DNA of 64,000 nucleotides from Psettodes erumei. Taxonomy: Eukaryota > Chordata > Actinopteri > Pleuronectiformes > Psettodidae. The stretch spans positions 1,477,001 to 1,541,000 of the forward strand of contig JAFBJZ010000375.1 of assembly GCA_016785225.1 (NCBI GenBank), in the 5' to 3' direction. How positions within the stretch are numbered: position 1 is the stretch's first letter; every line of letters begins with the position of its first letter. The position numbers and the translations under genes were made by a program. The notes under the pieces are model-generated. The model searched no databases, was not told the DNA's origin, and saw only the letters and a program-made list of their open reading frames with translations. Below are positions 24,401 to 38,853 of the stretch, piece by piece.

Positions 24401-27400
24401 TTTCTGTATGTAATCCTGAATGCTACCTCTATATATAGAGATGCAACAATCCTTTATATTCACTTATTACAGTCTGACAATATGTGTGTTTCTTTTTAAC
24501 TATTCCTACATACACTGCAATCCGAGTTCCTAAATCTTGGTGATTTAAAATTTAGACTCTTTCTAAAACTATCACTTCCTCAGTGCATTGTGGACAGATT
24601 TTGTTTAGTGAGTATGTTACAGAGTTTTGTTCCCAACTGCAAAGAATTGGCATCATTGGCTGGACTTTATAGCTTTGCCAACTTCACTTCTCCTTTACAT
24701 TATGAAAACAGTTTCAGGCTTCTCAGCATCTCACACTGGTACTCGTGGCCTCCACAGCTCCAACCATTAAAAACCCAACAGTAGAAGCACTTTGCTGCAA
24801 CATAGCAGCTTGGTTTCAGTTGTGACTAACTATAGTTGTAATGCTGCACTCCATGATGACAAAGTAGCGTTGGGACAACATCTAAGCATGTTAATAACTG
24901 TGCAGCATCTGTTTATGGGTGAAGATAGACTCTTACTGACTTTGCTTTCCTCCTGGAGTGTTTGCATCAGAAACCAAATGCACCAAAAGCTATCCACTAT
25001 CAGATCTTTCAGAGACGGAGATTAGAGGGAACACGTACTGCATGTGTGTGTTTGTGTGCGTGGTGAAGGTTAGATGAATGGAGGGGCACAGTAATGGTGA
25101 TGAGAGGCAAGAGGCATTTACAAGACAACAAGACGCATTCCACAGCAGCAGTTTTTATTTAGAGTCAGACAAACTGATCCCATGTACAGAATGAGATGGA
25201 GGGTTTACAAGAACAATGTGTAAGTGTAAAGGGGAGTTTCCTAACATGCAGTGTGATGAATACAGACGTCATACCCTGCACAAACGAGTGCCACAGGAGA
25301 CTTTATAGACTGTCATACTGTCAACAGTTAAAAACACAAACTACTTTTATGACATAGCTTTTAGCTCAGGCGCTGAATTATGCCCTAATTAATATGCCTG
25401 ACACGGCACCAAAAACAAACGTCTCAAATATTTTCAAACGATCAGATTGACGTCAGTAATAGGAAGTGTAATTGTATCACAATATCAACTATAATCAGCT
25501 GAATAATTCAGCTGCGTCAACAGATGTGTTAAATTTCATGAAAGGGAATAAACTGGATTACTTTAAATTTTTGTCATTTTCTTTCTAATTGAAACTATCA
25601 CACAGACATACAGTAGGTACGTACGTAACCACACAAGGATAGAAGCTGTGTGATGGGAAAATGGATTTGCATGACTCTGTAAGCTCACTGGGTCAAGCTG
25701 GTCTAATGCACACATAAACACACACATACACACAGGAAGACAGCGCTACATGCAAAGCTTTCAAGCTCCCAGATGTTTGAAACATGAGTCTTTTTATGAG
25801 CAGCACAGGGAGCCGTTAGTGAGGTGTGTATGTCAGTATTTAGGTGGTGTGTGTGTGTGTGCACGTTCAAAAGTTCAACTTCAAAGAGCCGAGTATAATA
25901 TGTCAATTCAACAGTTGCGTGTGTGTGCGTGTATACATGGGAATGTGTTGATAGCTTTTAATAAATAATGTTTTCTGTCAAACTGAACCTTCCACCCCCC
26001 ACCCCCGTGTCGGTTTCTCACACACAAACACACACCGCAGTGAACATGGCTTTGGCGACTTACAGGCCGAACTGTTTGTCTGTTAAAGCAAGTTTCAGTC
26101 GAATCCCAAGTCATGAGCAACAAGTTGTAGTTAAGCCTGAAGTTGTTGAAAGTGAGTCTTGAGTCTTGTAGAGCAGAGGTTTTTTTAAAGGAGGAACAAT
26201 ACCACTGAGCAGAAACACTGTATAATAATTGTACTACTTAGTAATATGATTGACCTGGCATTTACTACACCATGTGACAAGCCTTAAAACTGATACCATA
26301 CAGTCTGTCAAAGACTTTTTGACCTATCTCAGTCAGTGTGACATGCAATGAACTTGTAAGATCATTGTTTAGGCACAGTCTACAGTCAAGTTTAAATTCT
26401 GAAGGTCTTTTATAGGGAGTCCAAGTCAAATCTTGAATCATTCATAAAATATATCATGGTAGATCAAGACAAGTAGCTGTCAAGTCTCAAGTTGTCCAGG
26501 AGTAGGTTGCAAGTTCTTTGAGGAAAGTTCAAGTCAAGTCTGAAGTCTTTCAAGTTTCCAGATGCTAATTATTAAAAAGAAGAAACACTGAACATTGAAC
26601 ATTTTCATTTAAATCTGTGCTTATATTTATATTACATAACTGACTCCAAGTGCTCTTGGACCGCATGCCTAATAATTAAAAACTAAAGTTTTAGTATGTT
26701 GCATGGCCTGCCTAAAGATGACCCTAACACAGTCCAACCTTGAGACTCAAATAAAGTCAAATAGAGTGTACAGGCAGTCAAGTCTCAACATCAGTCAGGT
26801 CCAACAACAATCAAGTTAAAGTGTCAAAGTTTTATATTTAGTGACATGACACTGAGTCCAGCCCGAGTCCAAAGCCTCAAGTCTACTGCTCTGTTTGCAG
26901 ACTCCAAGTGTGGAAACATATGTACATAAAAAAACCCTTCCCTCAAATGGAGAGAGTCAGTCTGCTGTCATGCAGACTCTGATGTGGGTAGACAGAGTAG
27001 AGACTGTATGATGGACGATGACTGTGCTTATGAATGATCACATGCTTGTGTGGATGTGTAAGGATGTGCACATGCACGCCGGTGTTTTTATGCCCGTGTG
27101 TGTGCAGATGTGAATGTACGTGAAACCCACCTTCCTTACAGTCATGTTTGTTCTCATGCAGTACAAAGCCATGGCGACACTGACAAACGTAAGAGCCCAC
27201 TGTGTTGATGCACTCGTGCTGGCAGCCCCCGTTGTCCTTGCTGCATTCATCTTTGTCTGTGAGAGACACACATGCAACACATCACTCATGTGGAAACAGC
27301 AAAGAGACGGGGTGGAGGGAAGCAAGGGGTCAAGCGGGGGAGAGGAACGGAAGGATGAGACCTTAAGGACATGGGAGGAGACTTTCTTAGGAAGGAAAGA

Positions 27401-27782
27401 TAAGTGAAGGAGGGAGAGTGGGAGAGGCAGCAGGGAAAAGGCAGAAAGGGAAGAACAGATATGAAGAGAAGGAAATCCAACTCAGAAGGTAAGGTCAGGG
27501 AAGAGAAAAGGTGCAGGTCAAATTAGGGAAAGTGACAAAAATTGTTTTAAAAAAACACAGCAATAACAAAAACAACAAAAAATTATTTTAAAAAAAGATG
27601 AACAAAATCAACAAAAAAGGGTGAGAGTTAAAGCCAAAAAACAGGACCCATAACAGTTTTCATCACTGTCTGCAGCCCAGATTGTTACCATACTAACATC
27701 TAAAGGTTTCCAAGAGAAAGGTTAGAGAACAAGAAGGAAGAAAAACAACTTCAAAAGACAAAAGACTCCTACAGAAAATTCA

Positions 27783-27815
<33 letters not shown>

Positions 27816-30800
27816 TTCACTTGGCCTGCAAAACTCTTTTTGTGCTACTCCTCAGGGTCATCATGGTTCTGGCCGCTCTGTGGTCAAACCTTGGCTCTGA
27901 AACCTCCCTGACCATGACAGCTGTTTTCAGATCAGCTGTGCTCTCCTCAGGCCAGGCCACCACTGCTATATCAGTCTGATGTGTGTTCACTGCGCCAACT
28001 AAAGAGAAGCTGTAAAGCCTGATGAGAGCTTCACTCTGTCTTCACATTTGAATCCCATAAGCCTCATGTCATAAATCTGCAAAGATATGGGAGACGTGCT
28101 GCTGTTCGACTTTTATGTCCCACTACCATGGTATATGATGGGATACATGGGACATTAAGTTGTCATGGTGATGCCAAAATGTAGACTGCAAATTCCCCCC
28201 CTGAATAAACTGATTTTGTATACATGAACAATTTCCTTTTACTGATTAATCGATTCTCAGTAATTTAATAGATATTACTAAAAATTGGATATCTTTAAAA
28301 ACGGTCAGATCCACACTAAAATTTAAAAATAAGTGAATATAAAATGATTGACTGATATATATTGACCTGTAAAACAAACACCACACAAAGAGCAAACACA
28401 GCTACGGTGTTTCCTGGCTCATTTTCTCTCCCGCATCCTCTGATTTGCAGCTTTTTCTAACCACATGACTCCTCCTCAGGATGGCTGGGCACTGACAAAG
28501 AGCTTCGGTGATGCTGAACACGGAGGGGGGGTTGACAGAGCAGCGTGTGGGGCTGCCACGTTGGTGTCGGAGACAGAAAGACAGAGGTGGAAGTGGACAG
28601 ATGACCGAACATGAAGGCTGAAGAGTGTGGGAGACGCAGTCGAGTGCGTGTGCGGTGTGTTTGTGACTGTAAGCGAGGGACAGACTCCTGTAAAGAGATG
28701 TGAGATTAGACACAGACGCCGAGTCTCACCTCAACTCTCTAGAGCTTGTGAATCAAACTAGATCTGCTTTTAATGAAACCACTAAATCCTTCTCTCTCTC
28801 TCACTCCTTTGCTGTGTGTGCGTGTGTGTTTGTCTGTGTCTGATGTGGTATTACGGTGCTATTGTGGGCTCAGTCTCACCCTATCACAGGCTAAGAAGCT
28901 TTGCAGTTGATGCTACACAGTGTTCATTGTAGCTTTCTTCAGGTCAAGCACACAATGTCCACATGCACACGCATACACGCATACACACACGCACACTCAG
29001 ATGGATTAGTAGTGTGGGAGGTTGAAGGGACCTCCCTAAAGCTGCTGGCCTGCCGCCAACCAAAAGCTATCCCTGGAAGTTCCTGACAATAGCTGAGTCA
29101 CTCACACAGCAACCTTTAACATATACACACAAAAACATTATCTGTGTCTGATTAAGTAATTCCTCTGCTAACACACTCCGCTGAGTAGTGTGTGCGTTCC
29201 AGGTGTTCTGCAAGTAGCTGAGTTTTGACGAACCCGTTTACAGCTTCTACTTCCCCCGACGCAGGCGGAAGAAACTAAATGCCAAAATGAAGTTGCCTTT
29301 TGGAAGCAATGGTTCCAGCACGGAGAAAAGGAAAACATAGATCGTCGCCCCAGGACATCTTCCTAAAATTGTTATCATCCAACAAATTCATCCCTGCTGC
29401 AGCAAGTAGGGGATATTTGTTGTTTTCTTGTTGTTTAGTGGAAAATCATGGCTGCGTCCAAATTCCATAGTACGTACTAATTCTTGGGTGTATTTATAAT
29501 ATATAGTGTGCTCATGTTTCAAAGTGGTAAAACTAAATAAAAAATATGCATACTGTGTTCACTCTGTGCTGCAAACTAATGAAAACAAACTGTGGAAAGT
29601 GGTGAAAATCCTGAAACATAAAAAGTAAGACATTACAGGGAATTTTAAAAACAAAAACTTTTGATTACAGTATACAGTGAATCATCAATCATTTCGAGAA
29701 ATTTGTTGATCGTTTATGATACTCACTACCTCTCACAATATGACTGCTGCTAAATATTAATACTATCACTGATTATTGCCCAGCCTTTGTTGACACAGAA
29801 TGGTAATAGTACGCAGAGTGGAATTGGGACACAGCACATGTTTCCCTCTGGAGAATGGATTAAATTCTGATCCACACCGTTAAAGCAGGATCCATCCATT
29901 CCCCCGAAATATCACGGTAGACCTGAGCCAATCAGAGATGCCGATTGTGAGGTCATGTTACCTCTGACCTTTGATGAGGTCGCCAGCTTGCTGTTGATAC
30001 GGCCACGAGCGGGAGAGGAGCCGTGCTTTATGTCCTGGCATGACTCAAACACAAATATACGCTCGTGACACAGAGCCAGCCTGTCTGAAGGAGAGAGGGC
30101 AGAGCGCAGGGTGGGCCGGGGGAGGCTCAGGAGACACAGCATGACACACAGACACACACAGGACATGTGGACAAGCAGAAAAAAATGATACTGTATGGAC
30201 AGAGATGTATGCACACATATAGACACTTCCACAGATGAAGAAAAAACAAACACAAACACGATAACACAAAGCAGAGATGGGCAGAGAATTTAAAAACTTA
30301 GTTTAAACCTAATGTTACTGGGGTGTTTTGCTGAATTATCCGGTATTAGCGTTGAATGGCGACTGGGATGGAAATTTGGTCTGCATGTAAAAACATGAAG
30401 AGCCGCTCTTCGGCCTTGTGGATGAATAACACCTCCAAACGATGAATAAGCTACTACAAAAATAATTTTTCACCTGTTACAAGGATCTCGTATTATTCCA
30501 TCTGAAATGCATTACACTGCCCCGGGTTTAAACAGTTTATAGTGTGGATGGCAGCAGCTGTGGCCAGCTTGGAGTTATGCCACCTTAAATAAATAAACTT
30601 TCCAAGTGTGAAATATCAGAACGCCCAGAAGCAACTTCTCAAGCCGCTCCTGCAGCCTAATCAACTTTTCTGCTCCGAACGCTCACAGCTTGGCCGAGAT
30701 AGAGCCGCATTGTTCCACCCACCCTTGGAAAACACAGGCACACACAGACACACTCACACAGTGTCATACCTGAGAAGAAGTGAGCCTTGAAGCCTTTCTT

Positions 30801-33800
30801 GGAGACGGTATTGTCGGACTTGAACTCAATTCTCATGTTGTTGTACTGAGAGGTGATGACCTCGGGGACCTCTGTGCCACAGTATTTGCCGTGCAGCTTT
30901 GAATCGGACGAGAGGCCGCTCCGCACCTCAACATAGTCGTATTTACACACCTAAACACACAAACAAGGCTTCTGTTACCCACAAGGTGGCCGCGACAGTC
31001 AGGGTTTCCCCACCACTCCAACACGTTGCACAGAAACACACAGACGCGCTGACCTCGTTTCCCTCCAGCTCAAAGGCCTCAAACTGCATGGAGATGCGGT
31101 ACTGAGTGGGAGCGACCACCTGCCACACGCAGTTCTTGTTCGGTGGATACTCTTTAGGCCAGCCGGGAGTGCTGATGGTCCCGTTCAGCTTAGAGAGAAG
31201 ACCGCCACACGCCGCTGCAAACACAGATACAAACCATTCAGAAAGAAATATGCTAAAAACAGCTTGGGAGCTTTGAGATTTTACGGTTCTCAGAATTTCC
31301 TGCTTTTGCTGGTTAAGTTTCCTTTTGTTTCTGCATTTTCCTCCTTTATTCGAGAGTTGAACATGTAGCGATAAATAGGAAGCCTTTGGAGAGACTGGTG
31401 GCATGGGATTTTAACATATGTCCCCATAGATTACCTGTCTCCCTCCCTTCATTTTCTTTCTTTATAGTATCAGCTGCACACTGTGCTTTACGTTTTATAA
31501 ACCAGAATAGTCGTTACATTCTAGTAAACTACACCTTCAAAAGTTGACTTCACATAAGGGACTGGGATTTCCCAACCCATGCCACAGCCCAGTGAGCACT
31601 CATAGGAAGTATATGTTTGACTGTTTTGGTTTTAGTTTCTTAGTTCTGAACCACTGCATTTGTGGCTGCACAAAATCCAGCCTGTCATGTCAGTTTTTTT
31701 CCAACATAGCCGTGAACCATCATGGTTGAGTGGTTGGTTTTGTGCACTGGGGAGACTTTGCTATCACAGTTGTGCACGGCGTTAGGTTTGGTCAGGAGGT
31801 GATATTTCTGAATAAAATTAAGGCTGGAATGTGGAAAGCCTCTGCTTCTTCCTGTCCCAGTGGGAATTTTTTTTCCTGAACGCCACAAGTTTCAGCTAAA
31901 AGGAAACGTAAATCAGTCGCTACTAGTGTTTCCAAAAGCACCTGTCCTTTTAACAGCAGGTTCTCCTCCTACCACCACACACTCCCTGACCTTGCCCTGT
32001 TATTACTCCCGATCCTTTTGTGACCTCTAGGTTCAGCTTTCTACCTAAATGGTATGAGAACTCGCTGGTCAACACCCTTTTTTTGGGGTGGGGGGAATCC
32101 CCAGTCTGCATCATTTTCCCACAAATGAATACACTGGGGATGTCAAACTAACTACTGCTCTTCAAAGAAACAACAAAACACCAATTTGGATATTTTGCTG
32201 CCAGAGCCTTTTTCGCTCTCTGCCTCAGAAGTGGTTTGTTCAGTTGTTTCAGTATGTGGGTCATTACGGGTAGTTAATCTATTTTGTGGGATTAAAAGGA
32301 CCTTCCCAGCATTTGTGGCACTGGAACAACAAGGCATGTGGCTTTGTGTCAGAAAGATGTTTTTTCCTGTTGATGGAGGCTGGTCGGATGTTTTTTCTTC
32401 TGACCAGTTAGACTCATATCCTACAGAAGCACGCAGCGACGCACAAAGGAATGCACATGCAATCATGAGTTCAGCATACCAGTCGCACACAAACACACAC
32501 ACACACACACAGTCTGTTACCTTCACAGCTCTTCTTGTCAGGAGCTAGTTCATAGCCCGGGTCACAGGCACACTTGAAGCTGCCGAGAGTGTTTACACAC
32601 CTCTGTTCACATCCACCATTGTCTGGCTTGGCACACTCATCCTCTTCTGAAAAACACACACGTCAGAGGACATTTTCACACACGTAAAGAATGCTTTGGT
32701 CCAAAAGACATGTGAGAAAACACAATTGACAACACACACACAAACTCCCTCAATTTTAAACTCATAAACACCTTTGAAAAAGTTCGCAGCGAAGCCAGCC
32801 TTGTTCACCGTCCCGTCAGAGACGAATTTCATCCAGAGTGTGTGCGACGTGGAGCGCACGTCCTCAGGTTTGTCGTAGCCACAGAAGTGACCGATCAGGG
32901 GGCTTGTCTCCAGGGGGCCATCCCGAACCTCCAGGTAGTCGTATGCGCAGCTGTCGTGCCTCTCAATCTACGAAAAGCATTCATACAGGAATGCAGAGAC
33001 ACCGTGAGGTACAAAACACTCCTATAATTATCAGCGTCCACAGCGAGACATCCTCAGACGTCTCTGTCACGGCAACATGATTAGTGTTACATGCAGCACA
33101 ATATTTCTTCCTTCTTTTAAAGGGCAATTCAAGATTATTATTGTTCAATTATCAAGGCAACTGGCAAGTCTCTTAAAGGTCAATTTTGTGGTTTTGTCCG
33201 TCATTCATGTTGGTTCATGTTCATTGTTGCACAGCAGGCTGCAAATAAAATAAAAAATAGGCCTTAATGCAGTGTATCGAGAGTAGTATATAATCGAAGA
33301 ACAGTTAGACTAGAAGAGAAAACAGCATAATAGGATAGAACTAATCATAATAGTATGGATCATAATAAAACAAAATAAATAGACGTGTCTAAGACTGGTG
33401 CAGTTCTTAAGAAGCTGATCTTAGGTCGGGTACAGATTGTCTCATTTAGCACACTGACATTTTTACAGCGTAACAGCTTCATAACTAATCTTCAAGTGCC
33501 TGCTCTGTGTCCCTGCACGCTCACACACATAAACCCGCACGCACGCACACACACATAAACCCGCACGCACACACACACACACCACCTTTATTAACTTCCG
33601 AGCAGCTATACGAGCGTGAAATTTGACCCAGACATTCCTAAGCACAAACACATGCACTGAGAGAGGGAGAGAGAGACACACACACACACACACACACACA
33701 CGCGCGCGTGTGAATGCGAGTGCACACATGTCGACACTGAGTGAGTCACCTCGAAGGCCTGGAAGCTGAGCCCGACTTTGTAGCCCTCGGACACAGTGAT

Positions 33801-34292
33801 CCTCCACACGCACTCTTTGGAGGGTCTGTAGTCATCAGGGTAGTTGGGAGACTGAATCTGTCCGGAGTCCTTGGTGATGTCCCCCCCACAGATTGCTGCA
33901 CAGACGGGAGACAGAGACAGATAGACAAACAGACAGAGAGGTAGGGGATGTGTTACCATTAACTGACCCAAACTTCCTCAAACTCATTCTGTGAACACTG
34001 AGTAACAAAAGCCCCAAGACAACCTCACACAAAAGTCATCTTAGTTGAGCGTCTTCTTGTTTTATCTTACATGCACAGTGGCTTTGCAATCTGTGGATTC
34101 ACGTTCATTTATTTACCTCATTTACTTACTATTTGTTTGAACGATCGATTAAAGGAGTTACCTTCATAAACTGCAGCGAAGCCCTTTCCCACCCAGTTGC
34201 TGCTGCTGCGGAACTCAATCCACATTCTGCTATCAGTGGAAATCAAGACGTCAGGAACTTTATCTCCACAAAACCTGCCTGTAAAACGCACG

Positions 34293-34327
<35 letters not shown>

Positions 34328-34967
34328 CTTGTGAGGACCATACTGTGGCTTGTGTATTGCAATGAACGAAAATGTGGGCAAAATATTATTGAAGATCAAA
34401 CGTGAGCCTTCCTGTAGACAGTCTTTAGGCCACATTCAAACACACAAGACCAGTACAACACACTGCAGTGGTTAATGAAATACACATATGAACATACTGT
34501 CAACTAGAATAGCTTTTAGCATGGACAGTTTAACAATTTGCTAATTTCTCCAAAGTTACAATTCCCTTGTTTATATATCCTCCACTGCAGCTCATCCAGG
34601 AGACACAGCTGAAGGATAAACACAAATAACTTTATACTAAATGATGGATAAACTTGATCTTACCAAGAAGTGGAGCTTTCCTCCAGTATCCGTCCCTAAC
34701 CTCAATGTAGTCGTACCAGCAGAGACTGCTCTTATACAGATCCATGGTGGTGAAGTTAAGAACAATCTGGAAAAGTAAAAGAAGAAACACACACACACAC
34801 ACACACATTAAATCTAAATCTATGCACATCAGAGACCGGATGAGAGGACTCAGCCCAGAGGAAGAGGTGGTACCTGCAGTGTTAGGACTTAATTAATATA
34901 CAGTCATTCTGTCAGCAGTCTCTTATTGTTTCTGGCCATGCATGCACATTCACTGCACTGCAGGGTG

Positions 34968-35010
<43 letters not shown>

Positions 35011-38000
35011 CTTTTCTCCAGGTGTAACAGATATTCTCCAGACACAGTGTGTGTATGAAGGGTATCCGTTGGGGTAACCAGGGGATGAGAAGTTGCCCGT
35101 TGACTCTTGGAGCGTCTCTCCACATGCTGCAACACACACACACACACACACACAGATTGAGTTACATTTTTGTGGTAAATCCTGCTGTTGAGTACAATTC
35201 TTTCAGCTGTGTACTGATGGTTTGAGACTGGTATGTTACTAAAGAACGAATGGCTAACCATATCAATTTTTATTTTCACACTGCACAAAATTATGGTTCC
35301 TTTTTTCCGCCCATTTACCATAATAAATATACTACAAACTATTCTGTCAGAACAACAACCTCATACGCTCTTTTGTGCCAGCATGTTCATCTACATTACC
35401 TGATCTGCCCATGTGGAAACTGTTGGAAATGTATTTCTGAGACATAAAACACTAAAGGAATCAGAAATACCCTCTTAAACAAACTCATGTTTCATGTTAT
35501 CTTTGGCTTCTTGCATTTTTGCATGTAAAAGCCTACAGTGTGTGTATTCCCGGGTGTATCAGCGTGCTTGTGAGGCCTGACCACAGTCATTAAGCCCCAT
35601 TACCATTTAGCAGAATTTAGAGTCGTTTACTGTAAGTGAACAAGAGTGACTTACTTCTCATTCATCACAATGTAGAAAACAAAAAATATATGGCAGAGTT
35701 TTCATGGAAAAATAGCAGACATATATTGCTCCCATCATGCTTAAGTTTGAGTTTAACGCCGTTGCTTCCCCTCAAAAGGAGGTTAGCCAAATGTGCCCCT
35801 CCTATCCCATCATGCATGCTGTTTCCCCCCACAATGCCCTGGGGCTCTGTTCATCTGTCAGTGAATATGGTATCACTCAAATATGTCCTTATAAGGCTGA
35901 AGATGTATCTATTTCCAGCTGAGACACACTGACACAGCCTTGTTCTCCCTCCAGTATCAAAATGGATTTTGTAGATAGTAGATGGATTTTATGCTTTAAT
36001 TTACACAAGTGTTATGAACATTAATAAATGTTTAATTCTTGCATATTTATTTCAGATAAATGGTATTTTAACAGAGCAATATTAGTCAAAATCACACATG
36101 CAGTTCACATACAGTACATCATGCATACCCAGTGACCGTGAGTCTGAACTGGTCTAAAGGATGTTACTGTATGTGTGTGGGCCAAAGATGGACGCAGCAT
36201 ATGCAATCCTAACTCTTTGCAACATTACTGCACAGCTCGACTTGAGAGCAGCTCCAGATCACGTCAGAACGGCTCGCTGTGGGACCTGAGGGATGCCAGA
36301 ACAGCACGGGTGTGCTCGAGAACTGATGGGAAGAGTGCGTGTGCGATGTGTTCGAGACCCAAAAAACAGAGAGGGAAGCGTCACATGGAAAAAACAAATT
36401 GCTCAACGTCACCTCTGTGCCTCTGAGGGCGAAGGGGCGGGCTGGTTTTACACCAAAGATACGAGCAGATAAACAGATGTCAACTTTCGTTTGTTAGCTA
36501 TGACGACAGCACGCGTACGCACCAACACACCCACATGCAGACTGCGGTCTCGTAATAAATGTATCAGTACCTGGACATCTATACAGCTTCCTTGCCTGTG
36601 CAATGTCTCCTTTACTAAGCCTGGTCCGCTGGCCAATGGCAGGCCGGACCCCGTTTTCATCTCTGGATGGAAGGATGGTGTCAAGGAACATCCCCCTGCA
36701 GGGAGCAGAAACAGACTTAATAAACACATCCTGCTCTGATTTCAGAGAAATTAAATATGACATTACAACACATCAATTTATCTTCAAAACAATATCATTT
36801 GATATGTTCTAAGAACAAACTTTAATTTTGAAAAACAGTGATCTCCACTCAAATACTGTTTTCCCAACCAGCGCTGTGTTTTGTGTTTTCTTCTTATGTG
36901 TGAGTTAGGGCTGAGAGGGGAATGGGAGAGGTTATGAGAAAATGTATGGCAGAAATTACAAAGCATCCTCACACGGAAAGCATGTGAAGTAAACCGACAG
37001 CTGCTCTCTGCCAAATCAAAACTGCTCGATTTCAGATGGTGGCGATTTCATGATGCTGAAAACGTTCCATCAGTTTTTAATAGTTGGAAAATTCCACATA
37101 AGTATGAGTCTGATTAGGACTCAGATATTCTGAGTTAGTGGTTTCTAACCTGAGAATGGAGAATGGAGAGGTCACCGACTTAATCCATTTGATTATAAGA
37201 TTGAATTGTGTTTGGGTTTTTTTTTAAACTTTCCTCTGATGTTTGACATTTTGTGAAGTGCTGGAAATGTTCAGTGTAATTTTCTATCAGTTGCTGAGAT
37301 AAATAACAATAATCTAATGTAATAACCAGTTTCCAGAGGGAGGCATTATCTTAGCATCTGTTTAATGTCCTTTATGCCATTATAAATACTAATATGGTGT
37401 TGTTTATACACCTCTAAATTATATTGGAGTAGATTTAACAAGTCATTTTGACATGACGACCAAACTACACCACCTTCACAACACGGTTCAGGATCTATTA
37501 AGCCTTTACTTGTAATGTGTGTTTTCTTCAACATAAGAAAACAAAAGAAAAGAGTCAAAAAACCATCAGGGTCACCGCTTCACAAAATACAGAGCAGACT
37601 TTGAAGTGGAGAAAAGTCTGTTTTGGCAGACCGTGCGTCTGATCTGTTTTGCAAATTGAAAACAAGTCAACAGCTGAGATGTTGCCGATAGTTACCGTGA
37701 GAAGGTGTTCCTGGCATAGTGCATGATGCTGTCAAAATCATACGGCTCCCCAAGAGAGTTGACCTCCCCTGGCTCCATCTTGAGGAAGTTATACTCCTGG
37801 CCTGGGAACCACACGCATGTACAGACAGCAGCATGAGAAAAGTTTGGCTTTACCACACATTGGCGGAGCGTAACCATTTTGTGTTAACAAAACACTCACA
37901 CAAATACATCATCATCTTAGGGGCATTTATTAAAATATTTGGAGGTGTAGTTGAGGGCTGTGATAAGACTAAATAAAAACTTGGGTCAGGTGTGATACAC

Positions 38001-38815
38001 TGCTGGGCAGCTCAGTGACTTCACAGTCATGAAAAGCCTCATTCACACTCACACAGACATGGACACAGCACACAAACACACACACTTTGGGCTTTACTGT
38101 CCTCACTCCTTGTCTCGTGATGGAGAATGGTTGAAAAAGAAACCCAGGTGCATCTTGGGTAACGCGCCTCGTCTCACCTGGCTGGATGTTATCCCGGATG
38201 ATGGTCACATGATCGTCACGGTCAGGCCGCGTGTGCTCATGCCAGAAGCCAATGACGTGGCCCAGTTCGTGCACCACGATGCCAAACTTGTCACAGTTCT
38301 TGCCTATGGAGATAGCCTGGGGCCCATTGCCACGTCGACCCACATAGGAACAACACCTAAGAAGGATTAGTAGGAAGTTGATAGGAAGGAGACAGGCGGA
38401 TGACATTTACTACGCATTTGGCAGTAGAAAAAGCCTGAACACACCGAACACACACTGACTCTCACACACACGCGCGCACACACAAAAAACAAAGTCTTTT
38501 CAGGATTTCCTGCCACGTACTACATCCACCAGAAGAAAAGCAGCAGGATTTATTTACATACAACCCTCCAACAACACTAAAGTTTCACAACCCAAAGTGA
38601 CTAAGCTGTGAGGGTTCACATGTCGCTGGTCGCAGAACACACAAAGCACACACACACACACACACATTCATTCTCTTTTTCTGGTTAGCTGAGACATCCG
38701 TGCAAGGCTAACAAATCTGATTAAAGTTATCCAGCGAGCTGATTGCAGGCTGTGGATCAGGAGTCACTGGAGTAGATAGTCTTTTCTTGCATTTCCAGCA
38801 CCAGTATCACTACAA

Positions 38816-38853
<38 letters not shown>

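Larger units (their letters stand above)
18473..35126 (-). other. tll1: tll1 exons 9-21: five CUB and two EGF domains
   Basis: CUB1: 35011-35126, 34664-34766, 34162-34278. CUB2: 33750-33895, 32772-32967. EGF1: 32521-32646. CUB3: 31054-31214, 30770-30950. EGF2: 27131-27256. CUB4: 23955-24082, 20015-20228. CUB5: 19466-19716, 18473-18607. Each CUB starts near a CGG/CGE-type cysteine and ends with a KGF motif. Both EGF modules begin DEC and have the Ca-binding type core ([17 protein letters not shown] and [17 protein letters not shown]). CUB4 has LEAFDG where mammals have LEVFDG. The last exon ends [19 protein letters not shown] and a stop at 18473-18475. Confidence 0.95.

Noticed and set aside
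26943..27325. Two overlapping minus-strand frames at the EGF2 exon
   Set aside because: Only the 27131-27256 part in one frame is exon; the rest is CA-rich intron.
36494..36763. tll1 exon 8 frame extended past the donor
   Set aside because: Residues after RKLYRCP come from intron; the exon ends at 36571 at a GTACTG donor.
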